DNA of 64,000 nt from contig OZ253474.1 in assembly GCA_965261695.1 (NCBI GenBank), positions 2,790,001 to 2,854,000 on the forward strand, in the 5' to 3' direction. The translations under genes were made by a program, and so were the position numbers. This DNA is from Bin5 sp965261695. Its GTDB lineage: Bacteria; Chloroflexota; Anaerolineae; Caldilineales; Caldilineaceae. Within the stretch, counting starts at the first letter, position 1; each line of letters opens with the position of its first letter. Of the stretch, positions 31,107 to 40,542 are shown in pieces. The notes below the pieces were generated by a model. That model was given only the letters and a program-made list of their open reading frames with translations. It searched no databases and was not told the DNA's origin.

Positions 31107-31948
31107 CAATCGTGAACGAACCTTCCCGCAGCGCAGAACCCCCAGCAGCAGGATCAGCCCCAAACCGATATTGACAACATTGTGAAAGGTCGAACTGAGA
31201 ACCTCGTTGAACAGACGATCGCGTAGGGCGCTCTTGCGGCGCGTCTCATTCAGCCCCTCAAAGTGGGCCAGCATACTCTCTTCCGCGCCGGCGACCTGCA
31301 CCGCCTGTATGCTCTCAAACATCTCACCGATGAAGCCGGTCACATTGCCGGAGGAGGTTCGGTTGGCCTCACGGTTTTGCTGGACTCTGACTCTTGCCAG
31401 ATTAGCCACAGCCACGACAATAAGTAACGGTAGGAAGACGAAGATGGTGACGCGCGGATTGATTCGCAACATGGTGAACAGCGCCACCACCCCAAATGCG
31501 CTCGTTGCCAGCAGAAAGAGCGCCCACACCATAAAGTTGCCCACCTCCTCCGCATCCTCGCGGAAGCGGCTGATCGCCTCGCCGGTAGAGCTGGGCAGCG
31601 AACGCGCGCCCGGCATGCTGAGGATATGCTCGATCAGGTTCTTGCGCATGGTGGCCGCGGTGCTGAATGTCCAGCGAAAGAAGACGTACATATCGGTCAG
31701 TATCAGGCCGTTGCGCAAAAGGGCCGCGGCCAACATCAGCGCTGCCCAGGCGTTCGGCCCCCAATCGAGTGGAGCCGAGGCCGTCAGAGAATCGAAATAG
31801 AAACGAATCACCATCCCGGTGGCCTGAAAGATGCCGGCAAAGACGAAAATCCGTATCGCTGTTGTCAGCGCATAAAGGCCGGGAAAGCAGCGGATCAAGC
31901 CCAACCAGGTTTTGGCCACCGATAGGGGTGGACGCTCTGCGCTCTGTT

Positions 31949-33804
31949 TCATGTATCCAGCCCCTCCGCACCCAACTGCAACAGGTGATGGTAGCGCGAA
32001 GAGGAATCCGAGGCCAGCGCGCTGCGCTCGCCATGCTCCTGGATCTATCCGTTTTCCAGGATCAGAATTCTGTCGGCCCGCTGTATGGTGGAGAGCCGGT
32101 GGGCGATGAGAATGCCCTTCCGGTTGGTGAGCAGCTGCTCGACTGCCCTTTCCAGAAAGGCTTCCGTTGCCGGGTCCAGGCGCGAAGAAGCTTCGTCCAG
32201 AACGATCACACCCGGATCGCGCGGAAAGATGCGGGTGAAGGCCACAAGTTGGCCTCGCCGGCAGACAGCCCGCCACTGCCGACTTGCAACCGCACGTCCA
32301 GATCGCCCAGGGCGGCATACCACTGGGCAAGCCCCAGTTGGTCGATGGCCTCCCTGATGCACGCGTCGGGCACCGTCTGGTCAAAGAAGGTCAGGTTGTC
32401 CCGAATCGACAACTGAAACAGCTGTACGTTTTGGGTGACCATTCCCACCTGCGTCCGTAGTTGGCGCAGAGGCCACCGGCGCACATCCCGCGCCCCGCCG
32501 CCAGCACACGGCCGCTGTCCACGTCGTGCAGACGCAGCAATAGACGCGCCAGCGTTGTCTTGCCGCTGCCCGTGCGCCCCAACAGCCCTAACACCTCGTT
32601 TGGCGCTAACCGCAGTTGGAAGCTGTCCAGCGCGAATCGTTCATCTTCAGACGTTCGCTCTTCCGTCGGCGCATCCGTCGGATAGGCGAAACGCACCCGC
32701 TCGAACTCCACGGCCAGGGCGCCTGTTGGCTCGGCGCGATCGCCCCCTGCCGGAGAGACCGCCCCAGCAGCGGTTGCCGGCCCCGGCGCGTTGAAACTGC
32801 TCAAACTCCTGGGCTATCCGTTCAAGCGGTTGTGAGATCAGTTTGGTATAGTGGAAGATCAGGTAGACCGTGCCGATGGTGAGGGCGCCGCGGAAAAAGA
32901 GAGAGGCGCCAACGACAAAGGCGATGGCGTCCCCGACCGAGAAGAGAAACCAAGCGATGTTGATCATCGAAAATTCCAACAATTCCGCCCGCATCGTCGT
33001 CTGCCAGAATGTGCGCAAGAGTTGATGGAAGCGGTTGAGCGTGAAGGCGCGCGCATTGCTGGCGCGGATGTCTTCGGTGCCCGCCAAGCGCTCTTCGACA
33101 AAGCCGAAGAAGCGGGCGCTGGCCTCGCGCGAGCGCTTCCAATGCGGCACGGCCAGGTTGCGCAGGCGCGCCAACACCAGCAGCGTGATCACAACAAAGA
33201 CCCCTATCGCCGCGCCAACCCGCAAGTCTTCGCGCAGCAGCACCACCGTCACGCCGATCAGCAGAAGGCCATTACCGAAGATCTGTACGACCAGTTGAGA
33301 GAAGAAGCGGGTCAGCGCGTTGATGTCGCCGTCAATACGTTCGATCATTTCGCCGGGCGTATACTGCTGGTGGAACGAGAGATCGAGGTACAGGCAGTGG
33401 CGCAACAAGTCATAGCGCAGGGCGTTGGTCGCGCGCCAACCTATACTTTAGGCTAGGACAGTGCTGCTAACTGCCGCCACCTGCTGAACGGCGGCGATGC
33501 CGATGAACAGCAGCTCCAGGCGCGTGAGAAGGTCAAGGGATCCACCGGCCAGCGCCGAATCCAGAAAACGACGCATGATCAGGGGATTGATCAGTTGGAG
33601 GAGGATATTGGCGCAGAGGGCAAATAGAAGAAGCAGCGCCTGCCCCAACTGTGGCCGCAGATAGCGGACGAGCAGGCGCATATATAGTTGAACGGACCCA
33701 TCGCGTGCTTTCTGGGGGACGGAGAGAAACGTTAGAGCAACTTGCCAGGTTTTAGCTGTGTGTTGGCCGTCCTCCGCCTCAGGCAGAGGACGCGTTACAG
33801 GCAT
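31949..33804 (-). pseudogene. ABC exporter half-transporter (consensus-site subunit), multiply broken
   Basis: Fragments in order: an N-terminal membrane part (33804-33451; start possibly the Met near 33684), an in-frame TAA at 33448-33450, the rest of the membrane domain (to about 32790), a frameshift, Walker A LLGRTGSGKTT (near 32560), a frameshift near 32500, the Q-loop/signature part (VTQNVQLFQLSIRDNL; SGGLSAGEA), a frameshift near 32250, Walker B VIVLDEASSRLD and H-loop IAHRLST, an in-frame TAG at 32045-32047, then EHGERSAL to a TGA overlapping the next ATG. At least five lesions show long decay. The signature is SAGE rather than SGGQ. It overlaps the rpe end by 26 bases if the first ATG is used. 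Confidence 0.88.
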
Positions 33805-34459
33805 CCCGCAGCGCGGTCAGGTTTTCGCCGACGTTGCCGCCACTGTTGAAAACGGCGCTGCCAACGACGATCACATTGGCCCCGTTGCGCAGCACATCGC
33901 GGATATTGGCGATCCCAATGCCGCCGTCCACTTCCAGATCACAGGTAGGGTTGTACTCATCCAGCAGCTTGCGTGTCCGCCGTAGTTTGCTGGTCATCGT
34001 CTGGATGAACCGTTGGCCGCCGAAACCGGGATTGACACTCATCACCAGCACCTGATCGACGAACGGCGCAATCTCGCGAATGCTTTCGATCGGAGTGGAA
34101 GGATTCAGAGCAACCCCGACCTGACAGCCTAGATCGACGATCTGCTGGACCGCTCGATGCAGGTGACGACAGGCTTCCAGATGAATCGTGATGATATTGG
34201 CGCCGGCCTTGGCGAATGCCTCCAAATACCGATCCGGATCTTCGATCATCAGGTGTACGTCCAAGGGCAGTTGCGTGATCCGGCGGGCGGCTCCCACCAC
34301 CAGCGGTCCGAAGGTAATATTGGGGACGAATCGCCCATCCATGACATCCAGATGGAGCAGGTCGGCGCCACCATTTTCCGCCGCCAGAATCTCTTCTTGC
34401 AGACGACCGAAATTAGCAGTAAGAATGGATGGGGCCAGTTTGACTGCGTGCGCCACCAT
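33779..34459 (-). CDS. rpe: Ribulose-phosphate 3-epimerase
   Basis: This is a 226-residue TIM-barrel enzyme interconverting ribulose- and xylulose-5-phosphate in the pentose phosphate or Calvin routes. Motifs: LAPSILTANF, GADLLHLDVMDGRFVPNITFGP with the metal-binding His/Asp, DVHLMIEDPDRY, LVMSVNPGFGGQRFI and LEVDGGI. ATG 34459 has GGAGGT 7 bases ahead. It lies 13 bases downstream of the M50 protease gene, so they are likely co-transcribed. It is intact next to the broken exporter. Confidence 0.95.
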   Translation of the reverse strand: MVAHAVKLAPSILTANFGRLQEEILAAENGGADLLHLDVMDGRFVPNITFGPLVVGAARRITQLPLDVHLMIEDPDRYLEAFAKAGANIITIHLEACRHLHRAVQQIVDLGCQVGVALNPSTPIESIREIAPFVDQVLVMSVNPGFGGQRFIQTMTSKLRRTRKLLDEYNPTCDLEVDGGIGIANIRDVLRNGANVIVVGSAVFNSGGNVGENLTALRDACNASSA

Positions 34460-34472
34460 CGCGAGTACCTCC

Positions 34473-35684
34473 TTAATTGATATCAACAGTGGACCGGGCA
34501 TCGGCAACGGATGCGGCGGTTTGGTTGCCGGGGCCTCCTGCGATTGTATCTTCCCGTTCTTTGGCCGCGCCCATCACCTGAATCAGCTCGCTGATGTCGT
34601 CCAGTGTTATCAGCCCCAGAAACTGTCCCTGATCCTGGACAATGATGACGCGACTCCCGCTCTGCATCATCTCTTCCCACACGTCAGCCAGCGTCGTATC
34701 GGCAGTGGTGGCAGGCACCTGCGCGCGCGGGATCATGACATCGACGACGCGACCATCCTGCCCCTGCCCGCGCAGAGTTTCCACCAGACGCGGGCGCGTG
34801 AGCACGCCGACCAGATTATGCCCCAGATCGTAGACCGGAAAATCTCCCTGGTAGGTTGTCATGATGTAGTCAACGGCGCGGCTGATCGGCTCACTGGTAT
34901 AGAGCACATGCGCGTCTTTGTTCACGGCCTGGCGTGCGCTGAAATCATTGAGGATGTAGCGGCCTTCCACCGCCTCCAACTCGCCGCGGCCGCCCACGTA
35001 TACGAAGAACGCGACCAACAACAGAAAGATATCGCCGACAAAGATGCCCCTGAGCGCGAGCAATATCGCCATGCCCCGCCCGACCAGAACGGCAATACGC
35101 GTCGCCTGGACATAGCGCAGACGCAGCGCCAGCAGCGCACGCAGAATGCGTCCGCCATCCATCGGGAAGGCCGGCAATAGATTGAAGATGCCCAGCAGGA
35201 CGTTCATGCTCGCCAGAGTGACAAGGAATCCGGTCAGGCTCATCGACTGCGCCGCGCGCCACAGCCCCGGAAGTGTCGTCGAGATCGTGCCGGCACGCAC
35301 ACTCAAGGAAACAGCCAGCAGGGCGATCGGCAGCAGCAACAGGGCCAGCGCGAAGTTGACCGCCGGGCCGGCGATCGTGATCAGAAACTCCTGCATCGGT
35401 TTGCGGGGCATGTGCTCCAACTGGGCCACGCCGCCGATGGGCAGCAGTGTGATATGCGGCACATTCACGCCGAAATACTTCGCGGTTAAGGCGTGGCCGA
35501 ATTCATGCAACACCACACAAACAAAGAGCAACAGGATGACGATAACGCCATACACGGCGCCGGTCAGCACGTTGCCGGCGCCGCGACTGAAGAGGTAGGC
35601 GCCATAAAAGAGAATTAGGATAAACGACCAGTGGACCTGGATGTCGATGCCCCAAATGCGGGCGATCTTCAATGAGCTGCCCAT
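34473..35684 (-). CDS. Site-2-protease-like M50 metalloprotease with CBS domains
   Basis: This is a 403-residue intramembrane zinc protease. It has HEFGH (about 60-64) and NLLPAFPMDGGRILRAL (about 164-180) carrying the third metal ligand, inside about six membrane segments. Two CBS domains fill the C-terminal cytoplasmic part (about 255-375; for example VLTRPRLVETLRGQ and FLGLITLDDISELIQ). ATG 35684 (MGSSLKIARIWG) is chosen for a GAGG site and family fit; upstream in-frame starts reach 35813. CBS modules sense adenine nucleotides, so cleavage may follow energy state. This is the SpoIVFB/Rip-like group; the substrate (perhaps an anti-sigma factor) is unknown and none is adjacent. Confidence 0.9.
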   Translation of the reverse strand: MGSSLKIARIWGIDIQVHWSFILILFYGAYLFSRGAGNVLTGAVYGVIVILLLFVCVVLHEFGHALTAKYFGVNVPHITLLPIGGVAQLEHMPRKPMQEFLITIAGPAVNFALALLLLPIALLAVSLSVRAGTISTTLPGLWRAAQSMSLTGFLVTLASMNVLLGIFNLLPAFPMDGGRILRALLALRLRYVQATRIAVLVGRGMAILLALRGIFVGDIFLLLVAFFVYVGGRGELEAVEGRYILNDFSARQAVNKDAHVLYTSEPISRAVDYIMTTYQGDFPVYDLGHNLVGVLTRPRLVETLRGQGQDGRVVDVMIPRAQVPATTADTTLADVWEEMMQSGSRVIIVQDQGQFLGLITLDDISELIQVMGAAKEREDTIAGGPGNQTAASVADARSTVDIN

Positions 35685-35802
35685 TTGTATGCCTCGTATC
35701 ATCGGCTCTTCCAGTGTGCGTTTGCGTGAGCCACATTCCGCTGCGGCGGGCTGTGTCGTTCTGAAACGACCGACAAGGCGGCTGTTCGTTCGACGGCGGC
35801 GC

Positions 35803-36174
35803 TCAACTGCCAAGCAAGGCGTCCGGCTCGCCCCGATTGCAGGCAGCGCATGGACACGAAGACCGCAAGGAGGAGAAGCCGTAGATGCCGTTCCCGTGTC
35901 CGTCGGCCCAGGTGAAGCGGATAGCGTAGTTGCCCACCAGTTCCGCGCTCCCGACCCCAGCGTCAGGGGGCGGGCCGACCATTAACCGCAGCGGGTCCTC
36001 CTCGGCCTGGCGTCTGTCCTCGCGGCAGGATGCGCACGGACAGACGCTGCGCATCCAAGCGAGACGGAAAACGCTGCGATGCCCATCCGCCCAATCGATC
36101 ATAATGTCGCCGGCGGACCGGTCAACGGTCAGGTCGGTCGGCTGGCAGGCGTCGCGTGTCTGTGCCAGGCTCAT
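35803..36174 (-). CDS. DUF971 (gamma-butyrobetaine-hydroxylase-like N-terminal) protein
   Basis: A 123-residue protein of one small domain. It shows the DUF971 layout: DIMIDWADGHRSVFRLAWMR, then CPCASCRED (Cys about 45-50), the middle VGNYAIRFTWADGHGNGIY, and a second CPCAAC (about 108-113). The paired Cys clusters suggest metal or Fe-S binding; relatives have been linked to Fe-S protein maturation. Its ATG overlaps the stop of the slipin gene (ATGA), so the two are translationally coupled. The function is not established. Confidence 0.82.
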   Translation of the reverse strand: MSLAQTRDACQPTDLTVDRSAGDIMIDWADGHRSVFRLAWMRSVCPCASCREDRRQAEEDPLRLMVGPPPDAGVGSAELVGNYAIRFTWADGHGNGIYGFSSLRSSCPCAACNRGEPDALLGS

Positions 36175-36944
36175 GTGTTGCTACCACCTCTGCTCATCAG
36201 AGCCTCCATCAACTCGATGGGCAACGGGAAGACGACTGTGCTGTTGTTTTCGGCGCTGATCTCCGTCAGGGTCTGCAAATAGCGCAACTGTAACGCGCCG
36301 GCCTGAGTGGACATAACACCGGCCGCATCGGCCAGTGTCTGGGAGGCCTGCAACTCACCTTCGGCGTGGATGATCTTGGCGCGCTTCTCGCGCTCCGCCT
36401 CGGCCTGACGGGCCATGGCCCGCTGCATCGACTGTGGAAGCTCTACGTCCTTCACCTCGACGACACTGACCTTGATGCCCCACGGTTCGGTTTGCTCGTC
36501 GATGATCTGCTGAAGTTGCTGGTTGATCTGATCCCGCTCGGCCAGCAGTTCATCCAGTTCACTTTGCCCCAGCACGGAGCGCAGCGTTGTTTGGGCAATC
36601 TGCTGAGTCGCCAAGAGGTAGTTAGCGACGTTGATGACTGCCGCTTGGGGGTCCAGCACGCGAAAATAGCAGACGGCATTGACTTTGACGGTTACATTGT
36701 CTTTGGTTATGGCTTCCTGAGTTGGCACGTCCAGGGTGACGACCCGCAGGTCCACGAGCCGCATTTGATCGATAAAGGGGATCAACCAAAACAGGCCAGG
36801 CCCTTTGACACCCGTCACCCGGCCCAAGCGGAAGATCACCCCCCGGTCGTACTCCTTGACAATGCGTAACGAGGCCCGCAACAGCCACACCAGCAGCAGA
36901 ATAACGACGATGTAGATTGGTAAGTTTGTGAGTAGGCCTTCCAT
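36171..36944 (-). CDS. Slipin / SPFH-domain membrane protein
   Basis: This is a 257-residue stomatin-like protein. An N-terminal membrane hairpin (about 5-25) is followed by the SPFH domain (EYDRGVIFRLGRVTGVKGPGL, DLRVVTLDVPTQEAITKDNV, QIAQTTLRSVLGQSELDELL) and a coiled-coil region (MQRAMARQAEAEREKRAKII). AGGAG precedes ATG 36944. Slipins form membrane microdomain scaffolds and usually pair with an NfeD protease partner, which is absent here; an M50 protease and DUF971 follow instead. Whether these work together is only suggested by proximity. Confidence 0.93.
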   Translation of the reverse strand: MEGLLTNLPIYIVVILLLVWLLRASLRIVKEYDRGVIFRLGRVTGVKGPGLFWLIPFIDQMRLVDLRVVTLDVPTQEAITKDNVTVKVNAVCYFRVLDPQAAVINVANYLLATQQIAQTTLRSVLGQSELDELLAERDQINQQLQQIIDEQTEPWGIKVSVVEVKDVELPQSMQRAMARQAEAEREKRAKIIHAEGELQASQTLADAAGVMSTQAGALQLRYLQTLTEISAENNSTVVFPLPIELMEALMSRGGSNT

Positions 36945-37125
36945 GAGCAGGCTCCTGTCTACAGATCATGCCTTAGCGTGACAGTCCTTCCTATGTCATT
37001 ATATCTATTACCATACCGAGCGGCAACTGGTCTGGAACTTTCCTCCCGTTTCGCTCCGTTTGCGCGACTCTACCCGAAACTGAACGGGAGATCGATGCGC
37101 TACTGCTTCACAATATGAACGCGAA

Positions 37126-37154
37126 TTGACTCAGCCCGATACAGCCGATATGAT
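37126..37154 (+). promoter_or_regulatory. Promoter of the DUF3048 gene
   Basis: TTGACT (37126-37131), 17 bases, TATGAT (37149-37154): a near-consensus sigma-70-type promoter, 57 bases before ATG 37211. It is divergent from the slipin gene. Confidence 0.7.
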
Positions 37155-37210
37155 TTAGCAAGAGATGCGCGTGTGGGGCGTTCTAAAATTTCCGCACAGG
37201 GAGAGAGGTT

Positions 37211-38767
37211 ATGGCTGAAGATCCTCGCCCACAATCGTCGGGAAGATTGCTGCGGCTTGTGATCGCCGCGGTCGCATTAGCAGTCATCGTCGCTGCTGCT
37301 TTCATCGGCAGCGTGCTCTTGTTTGACCCAAGTTTCTCAAATATCTCCCAGCTTTGGGTGAGGCCCTGGGGCGGCCCCAATGGTGGAGCCGAAGAGGTCC
37401 TGACGGAGCCGACCTTCACCGCGACGCCGGCAGCGTCGGCCACAGCCACGCCGGGACTCCAATACACGCCAACCAGTACGCCCTCGCCGATGCCGACGGA
37501 AACGCCTACACCATCGCATCCGGAGGCGCTCGTAACGACAGAAAGGCTGAACGTGCGGGGCGGGCCAGGCACCAATTACGGCGTCGTCCATCAAGTGCTC
37601 GCCGGGCAGCGTTTTCTCATCACAGGTCGCGACGCGGCTGGTGAGTGGCTGCGGATCTGTTGCCCGGCAGGGGTGAATCGAGAGAGCTGGATCAGCGCCG
37701 CGTACGCGCAAATTAATCGCCCGATCAGGAATCTGCCTGTCGCCTTGGCTCCACCGACGCCGACGCCAACCGCGACGATTCCGGCGTCGGATCTCTCCGA
37801 GGTCGATCTCCGCCAGCCAGCACGAGGCGGATATCCTCCGCCCGGTGGCGTGAACCCTTTGACGGGCAAACCTTTGGCGCCCGGCCGGGCGGCGACGCGT
37901 CCTGTTATCGTCTGCATCAACAACGATATTGCCGCCCGGCCGCAGCTTGGCATAAGTCAGGCTGATGTGATGTACGAATACTTGATGGAAGGGTTCAGCC
38001 TCACACGTTACAGCGCGGTGTTCTACGGCACCGAGAGCAAGCTGATCGGACCGGTGCGCAGCGCCCGCCTAGTCAACTACTTTTTGGGCGCGCTGTACGA
38101 TGCGGGGCTGTTCTGCTCCGGGGCCAGCGACGACATCCGCTATCTGCTGAGGGAAAGAAATCTACTTTTCCCCTATTTTGACAATGATCTGGACGATCCC
38201 GAGAGCACGCGCTATTCGGATTCTGTCGGCAACGACTACCGGACACGGCTGCGTACCAGCAGCGCGATGATCCGCAGCTGGTTGGCAGATCGGCTCGTCG
38301 AGCGGGCGGCTTCAATTCAGGGGTTTACCTTTGGCAGCCCGGCGGCAGGCGGAGCATCCGCCAACTTGATCCAGATCCCCTACCCCTCGGTTACGGCCAG
38401 CCAGGTGTTCTATCGCTACGATGCGGGCAGTGGGCGCTATTTGCGCTTTTTAGGGGGCGCGCCGCATCAGGACCGCAACAGCAAACAGCAGATTGCGGTC
38501 GAAAATGTCATCGTTCAATACATTCCCCACGAGCCTGTCAGAATAGAGGAGGATGTATACGGCAGCCTGAGCCTCTATATTCGGCCCTTCGGCACCGGGA
38601 GAACGATCATCTTCCGCGACGGTCTCGCCTATGAAGGAACCTGGCGCAACGAGTTGAGTGGGGAACTGCCCCGTTTCTTCGCAGCCGACGGCAGCGAGAT
38701 TCCGCTGAAAGCGGGTCAGTCGTGGATCAGTATGGTGCCGCTGACATACGAAATCGCGTATCAGTAA
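37211..38767 (+). CDS. Secreted SH3b-DUF3048 (YerB-like) protein
   Basis: A 518-residue protein. It has an N-terminal signal anchor (about 13-38), a Pro/Thr linker (about 70-100), and a bacterial SH3 domain (about 106-165; TTERLNVRGGPGTNYGVVHQ), which usually binds cell-wall material. A second Pro/Thr linker is followed by DUF3048 (about 215-515; NPLTGKP, PQLGISQADVMYEYLMEG, IGPVRSARLVNY). DUF3048 occurs in the B. subtilis lipoprotein YerB; the role is unknown. GAGAGAGG lies before ATG 37211 and a strong promoter is present. It is a single-gene unit, probably surface exposed and cell-wall bound. Confidence 0.9.
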   Translation: MAEDPRPQSSGRLLRLVIAAVALAVIVAAAFIGSVLLFDPSFSNISQLWVRPWGGPNGGAEEVLTEPTFTATPAASATATPGLQYTPTSTPSPMPTETPTPSHPEALVTTERLNVRGGPGTNYGVVHQVLAGQRFLITGRDAAGEWLRICCPAGVNRESWISAAYAQINRPIRNLPVALAPPTPTPTATIPASDLSEVDLRQPARGGYPPPGGVNPLTGKPLAPGRAATRPVIVCINNDIAARPQLGISQADVMYEYLMEGFSLTRYSAVFYGTESKLIGPVRSARLVNYFLGALYDAGLFCSGASDDIRYLLRERNLLFPYFDNDLDDPESTRYSDSVGNDYRTRLRTSSAMIRSWLADRLVERAASIQGFTFGSPAAGGASANLIQIPYPSVTASQVFYRYDAGSGRYLRFLGGAPHQDRNSKQQIAVENVIVQYIPHEPVRIEEDVYGSLSLYIRPFGTGRTIIFRDGLAYEGTWRNELSGELPRFFAADGSEIPLKAGQSWISMVPLTYEIAYQ

Positions 38768-38818
38768 CCATCGCAGCACGCCGCTAGTCCGGCTTCCGGA
38801 TCGCCCGGCGGCAAAGGC

Positions 38819-39967
38819 TCAATCAAAATCGTAGCGGTGCAGCAGATAGGTTTCGCGACCGGTGAGGCCCAGCGCGGCCAGGAAACCGAGGCCGGCGCGT
38901 GCAGTGGACGGCAGCGGCCCTACCGTCACCGACTGCCAGCCGTCCACCGGGCCGGCCGCGAGCATCTGCTGCCACAACTGCCGGCCAATGCCTCGACGCT
39001 GATAGTCGGGATCCACCCCCATAAACAGAATGCGCACAGAACGGGGCTGCCGCAGTTCGAGGATATGTAACTGCAAGCGCCTCAGCAGAGAACGTCCGCC
39101 ACGACTGCGGCACAGGGGTTCGCTGCCGTCGGGCTGCGCCAGAAGATAGCCCACCGGGTCGCCATTGATCTCCGCCACCCACGCCAGCGCCGGACGACGT
39201 AGAATCCACCAGAGCAGGAACTGTGCTTCCGGCTCGTCCGGCAGGGGAAACTCTGCCCACGCAGGCACGGTCTGGGCGAAGAGTGGCAGCAGATCCGCAG
39301 CAAGTCGGTTCGGGTCCAGGGGACGGATGTGCGCCGGACCGGGAATTGGCGGCGGCGCATCCCCGTCGGCGCCCGGTTCGAGAGCGAAGAGCAGGCTGCG
39401 GCCCAACGGGCGGCATACGGTTGTGAACAGTTCCGGCACGTAGGGTGGGGCGTAGGGCGCGTGCAACGGCGGCACGCGGTGAAAATGGCTTTGCAGCACA
39501 CCTGTACCCAGGTAGGGAGACAGCCCAACGGGTAGGAGAAGGCGGCGAATACCCTCATGCCCGAGTTGCTCCTGCACGGTGTACAGCAGACGTTCCAAAC
39601 TTTCACGACTATTGGCGGCGTGCAGCAGAGCCAGATGCGCAGTGCTGTCCGTGCGGCGCGGGTCGAGCAGGACAACGGCGGCGGCAACCGGCTGCTCCAA
39701 CAGGACGCCCTGGTTGATGGTCGTGAACGGCTGGCCGCTGAGATGGGACTGCCGCCGGCGAGGGAGGGCCTCAATTGCGATAAGACGGGGCCGGCCGCGT
39801 TCCAGGTGGGCGAATCGCTTTGACACAAGAGCCTGCCGCAGCCGGTTCCATGCCGGGGGCGCCCAGCGCGAGTCGTCGGCGTAGATTCGCCACCACTTGC
39901 GTAGAAAACCTACGCGACCCCAATATCCTTCGGCTGATTCAACCCGAAAATTGAAGAAGTCCGCCAT
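38819..39967 (-). CDS. GNAT-family N-acetyltransferase
   Basis: This is a 382-residue protein. The C-terminal third is a GNAT domain with the acetyl-CoA loop VDPDYQRRGIGRQLWQQM (about 318-335). The N-terminal two thirds resembles a second, degenerate GNAT domain (LRQALVSKRFAHLERGRPRL near the start, then HEGIRRLLLPVG). ATG 39967 (MADFFNFRVES) fits better than a TTG at 40024. It is divergent from dnaA. The substrate is unknown and no pathway genes are nearby. Confidence 0.8.
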   Translation of the reverse strand: MADFFNFRVESAEGYWGRVGFLRKWWRIYADDSRWAPPAWNRLRQALVSKRFAHLERGRPRLIAIEALPRRRQSHLSGQPFTTINQGVLLEQPVAAAVVLLDPRRTDSTAHLALLHAANSRESLERLLYTVQEQLGHEGIRRLLLPVGLSPYLGTGVLQSHFHRVPPLHAPYAPPYVPELFTTVCRPLGRSLLFALEPGADGDAPPPIPGPAHIRPLDPNRLAADLLPLFAQTVPAWAEFPLPDEPEAQFLLWWILRRPALAWVAEINGDPVGYLLAQPDGSEPLCRSRGGRSLLRRLQLHILELRQPRSVRILFMGVDPDYQRRGIGRQLWQQMLAAGPVDGWQSVTVGPLPSTARAGLGFLAALGLTGRETYLLHRYDFD

Positions 39968-40542
39968 TATTGTTGCGCCCAACGGCCTGGGATTGGGGAA
40001 AACTATGGGGATAATCCCAGGCAAATTGGGATAACTGCTCCATTTGTGCGGATAAGTCTACTGTTCGCCTACGAAGTGAATCTGATCTCTATACTTACCT
40101 TGAAATTCCAGAACGTATCCATCCCGATACCCTGTCATGAATTCCCCTATATTGAATTATTCTTGCACAATCCCCTATATATTGTGTTGAACAAGATATT
40201 TTTGACTGTTTCACGGGCCGTTTGTGCGCAAAAATCCTTCTTCACGGCGATTGTCTGCCACTGCCAGATTTGATACACTACCCATTCATAACGAATGTAG
40301 CGAGAAGGCATGGCAGGGGCTCGATTGCCGCCGACTCCAGCAGTTCGGGCTGTTGGCGGTGATCGGATGGGCTGTCTTGTATCTGCATAGCAGTTTCCCC
40401 CACCAACAGTCAGTGTGAATCGCTTGCGCTTCTGTGCATTTCCCGCCTGCACGCCCTTCCGTCTGTTTCTCTACGTCTGCGCGGCCAGCATTCCCTTGTG
40501 CTTCGTCATCGGTTCCCCACAGGAGTGTGAGGAGGAGTTGTT
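39968..40542. other. GNAT-dnaA divergent intergenic region with candidate dnaA promoter
   Basis: This 575-base region has no gene. It is AT-rich around 40130-40210 (TATATTG, CTATATATTG). TTGTCT (40251-40256), 17 bases, TACACT (40274-40279) is a candidate promoter on the plus strand, giving a leader of about 260 nt. One DnaA-box-like word (TGCGGATAA, 8 of 9) lies at 40047. A cluster of DnaA boxes is not seen, so an origin cannot be claimed. Confidence 0.4.

Larger units (their letters stand above)
29075..31952 (-). pseudogene. ABC exporter half-transporter (degenerate-site subunit), frameshifted and split by an IS element
   Basis: The ancestral gene read from ATG 31952 (MKQSAERPPLSV) leftwards. 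The 5' part (31952-31110) encodes the membrane domain. A frameshift near 31120-31140 separates GVLRCG from the continuation GSFTIGDFSLFAYYLAF. The IS at 30032-31106 interrupts just there. A second frameshift lies near 29960 (before RWKQAVVSIERMDRLL). The remaining nucleotide-binding domain (29920-29075) is open: Walker A GRIGAGKST, signature LSGGQRQRA, Walker B LLVCDDLSSALD. Asp replaces the catalytic Glu after Walker B, as in the degenerate site of heterodimeric exporters. Its partner is the broken gene upstream, whose stop overlaps this ATG. Non-functional as it stands. Confidence 0.88.

Noticed and set aside
39968..40542. Replication origin beside dnaA
   Set aside because: Only one imperfect DnaA box and a modest AT-rich stretch are visible, with no box cluster. 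Skew analysis of the whole chromosome would be needed.
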